A stretch of DNA of 22,791 nucleotides from Paramacrobiotus richtersi (lineage: Eukaryota; Tardigrada; Eutardigrada; Parachela; Macrobiotidae): assembly GCA_034698045.1 (NCBI GenBank), contig JAQGAU010000900.1, forward strand, positions 1-22,791. The letters run 5' to 3'. The position numbers and the translations under genes were made by a program. The notes beneath the pieces are model-generated. The model made no database searches, had not been told where the DNA came from, and was given only the letters and a program-made list of their open reading frames with translations. The stretch's first letter is position 1; each line of letters opens with the position of its first letter. This document shows, piece after piece, positions 20,950 through 22,791 of this stretch.

Positions 20950-21656
20950 GAGTCCCACTATAGGTACCCCCAAACACCCCGCTTCACTATAGGCAGCCCC
21001 ATTGCACCCCGAATCATTATAGGCACCCCTTTAAAAGTTGAAATTACGGATAACTGTACATGTAAGTTGCATGTATCGCTGCTACCATGCTTATTATCGT
21101 AATAAACTGGGGACCTTCATAAATATCTGCACTGGCTAAAAATTGTACTGCGGGTATCCCCATATTATGTGATACCGGCTGCTTTGCTTCGCACTAGTTG
21201 AAAACGAGTTCCAGATCCCCATCTCCTGAAGTACAATAGTAATGAATCTGTAGTAAATTTCTCGTCGGACAAAGCCGAAAACGACATACAGCAGAATGCT
21301 CACAAAGACTCTGACTTAACCGTATCCAGAAATCGAAGCCGATCAAGCTCTAAAGGGCGAATAAGCAATATTCGAAGAGTTCCACGCCAACTTCAAGCGT
21401 TTTTAAAACGAAGCTGACCAGACGTGTGTTGTATGCCGCTCTGGATCCTTGCCGAAATGGCATCCAGATTCATGAAGTTTAAAGTTCAAAAAGTTAGAAG
21501 GATGTAGAGTTTAGCCTTTCGGGATTACTTCCGTCTAGTGGTAAACAACATCAACAACTTCGTGGAAGCCTATCAATTGTCTGGGAATTTGGCAGTTTCT
21601 ATTAATTAATTCACAAGGGGTGCCTACAGTAAACGGGGGTGTATGTAGCGATTTCC
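20950..21656. mobile_element. Old non-autonomous DNA transposon-like element (~707 bases)
   Basis: The left end carries CACTATAGGTACCCCC and further copies of the CACTATAGGCACCCC theme at 20985 and 21015. The right end carries the inverse, GGGGTGCCTACAGTAAACGG then GGGTGT (21617-21642). On both sides 22 bases separate the run of five C/G from a flanking TTATATATA (20941-20949 and 21657-21665), a candidate target-site duplication. The ends agree at about 12 of the outer 22 positions and better inside. The interior has coding-like but heavily interrupted sequence (for example FRLVVNNINNFVEAYQLSGN), so it may once have held a gene. An 8-9 base duplication would suit a hAT- or P-type element, but the A/T-rich duplication could be chance. 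Confidence 0.5.
20956..21029. repeat. Three-copy 29-30 base tandem repeat
   Basis: Copies start at 20956, 20985 and 21015 and share CA[CT]TATAGG followed by a C-rich block. They form the left end of the transposon-like element and are matched by one inverted copy at 21617-21642. Confidence 0.8.
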
Positions 21657-22791
21657 TTATATATATGCTACCAGTTTGCTAAACAGTTCCGGTTCCGGTT
21701 CCAGTCTCTCTTTCCGCCAGTTCCAAACCGCACTGGTTGTCATGAACAGAACCATAAAACCGACTTTTTCAAAACAAATTGCCGAAAAAGTTTCGTCCAA
21801 AATTAATAAACACACGGAAATGAAATCACTGGTGCTGAGTCTGCTGACGGCTCACTTTGCTGTTTGTATCGAGTATATGGATCTTAAGCGAACCGGTTCG
21901 TTTAGTCATGTTATTAGTTCATTCCGGTCTGAACACCTCGGCTCGAACGTTTGGCATTGAAGAATTTGCTTTCGTTTTAAACATCAAACCTCTTTAATTG
22001 GCGAAGTATTTCTAACTAGTTATTTTGATTTGAACCAGCAATTTAAGAAAATTACCCTTTCTGGTAAATAGCTTCTTTTACTCCGTATCTTACGTTTTCT
22101 TATATAACATAAAGCCGGTAAAAATTCCGTTTTTTTTCTTCAAATAACCTGCCTTCCTTTAAAATAAGCGCCCAGGTCTTTATACAGTCCCGAATTTTCT
22201 GATTTTTTTCCGAGGGCCACAATTTAAAAATGTGAAGGTCACGCAAAAGTTACAATCCTAGAGAGTTGTTGAAAAAAATTAACGCCCGGGGCGGTTTTTT
22301 GAGAAAATACGGTAGTTCGAGCGATCTGCTTGGCGAATTTGCACTATCAGGTGTTGTTCGGGGTCAGACATTTGAACCCATAGTCAATAGGTCGCCTCAG
22401 CACAAAACTGCGCTCATGCAGCAGCTTGTTCCAAAAGGTTACCGAATTATTGCGGTAAATAAGGGCAGCTGTCGAATCGCCACCGTTTAAACGAATCATG
22501 AACCAATTAGTAGTCGCTTCCAAATGGTGCTAACATTTTGTGTTTGCAAATGATATCAACATCAGTCAGGATTGTAAAAGACCTATTTGAATTCTTATCT
22601 CGAATATACAGACTGTAGTTCTCGTTGGGTTCGATCGATCGTTATTTTGCCGAGAGAAATTCTTTCAGATTTTTTATGCCTCGAAAAGTTGGTACCGAAC
22701 TGCTTCTGCTTTTTTCTTTGTCTAAACTGTCAGAATAATTTATCAGTGTAGGTCAGTTTTACTCATTATTGATCTAGTCTTTTTGATCGAC
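21657..22791. other. Right edge, two open frames of unknown status
   Basis: A plus frame at about 21676-21960 begins with a TTCCGG simple repeat and encodes NRTIKPTFSKQIAEKV and KSLVLSLLTAHFAVCIEYMD; it lacks an ATG near the start. A second frame at 22236-22490 encodes GSSSDLLGEFALSGVV and QQLVPKGYRIIAVNKGSCRI. Both have protein-like composition but no family I recognise. They could be exons of a gene running off the window, or chance. The rest is A/T-rich with T-runs. Confidence 0.22.

Noticed and set aside
20956-21029. CRISPR-like array
   Set aside because: Only three imperfect 29-30 base copies with no unique spacers, in eukaryotic DNA; explained as a transposon end or minisatellite.

Overview
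The window looks like animal nuclear DNA from a small, compact genome. Protein genes are split by short GT-AG introns (about 60-210 bases in most cases). The recognisable families are metazoan: a testis-specific Ser/Thr kinase, a GPI-anchored secreted protein, relics of an alpha-1,6-fucosyltransferase and a THAP zinc finger, and LINE and Tc1-like debris. A tardigrade or another small ecdysozoan fits, but that is inference from style; no marker here fixes the phylum.

Left part (1-6210): gene A (480-1311, minus) is a three-exon gene for a small secreted, probably coiled-coil protein. Just upstream lie a Tc1-like transposase HTH relic (about 1363-1600) and the C-terminal end of a LINE polymerase (about 1790-2060). 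A complete four-exon TSSK-type kinase gene (3112-4507, minus; 368 aa) follows. Then comes a three-exon gene (5468-6210, minus; 201 aa) whose product has a signal peptide, eight cysteines and a C-terminal GPI-anchor signal.

Middle (6211-15700): mostly gene-poor. It holds a heavily broken FUT8-like pseudogene (8365-about 9420, minus), a 5'-truncated LINE 3' end (about 9590-10285, plus), a 103-base tandem duplication in G/T-rich DNA, and a broken THAP-domain exon (10985-11253, plus). A long A/T- and C-rich, G-poor tract follows.

Right part (15700-22791): gene B (16222-17370, plus) is a paralogue of gene A with the same three-exon layout, the same intron phases and an ungapped 52% identity over 90 residues of the last exon. 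Its first intron is about 390 bases longer and carries an antisense open frame. Next come an intact 332-codon frame resembling the ORF1 protein of a LINE but without an ORF2 (17776-18774), a bulb-type (mannose-binding-like) lectin frame (19608-20066), and an approximately 707-base element with degenerate inverted ends (20950-21656).

The genes do not form an obvious pathway. The strongest novelty is the A/B family: undescribed as far as I can recognise, secreted, duplicated in opposite orientation about 16 kb apart, with gene structure conserved exon by exon. The three secreted or surface products (A/B, the GPI-anchored 8-Cys protein, the lectin) suggest an extracellular or surface role for much of the coding content.
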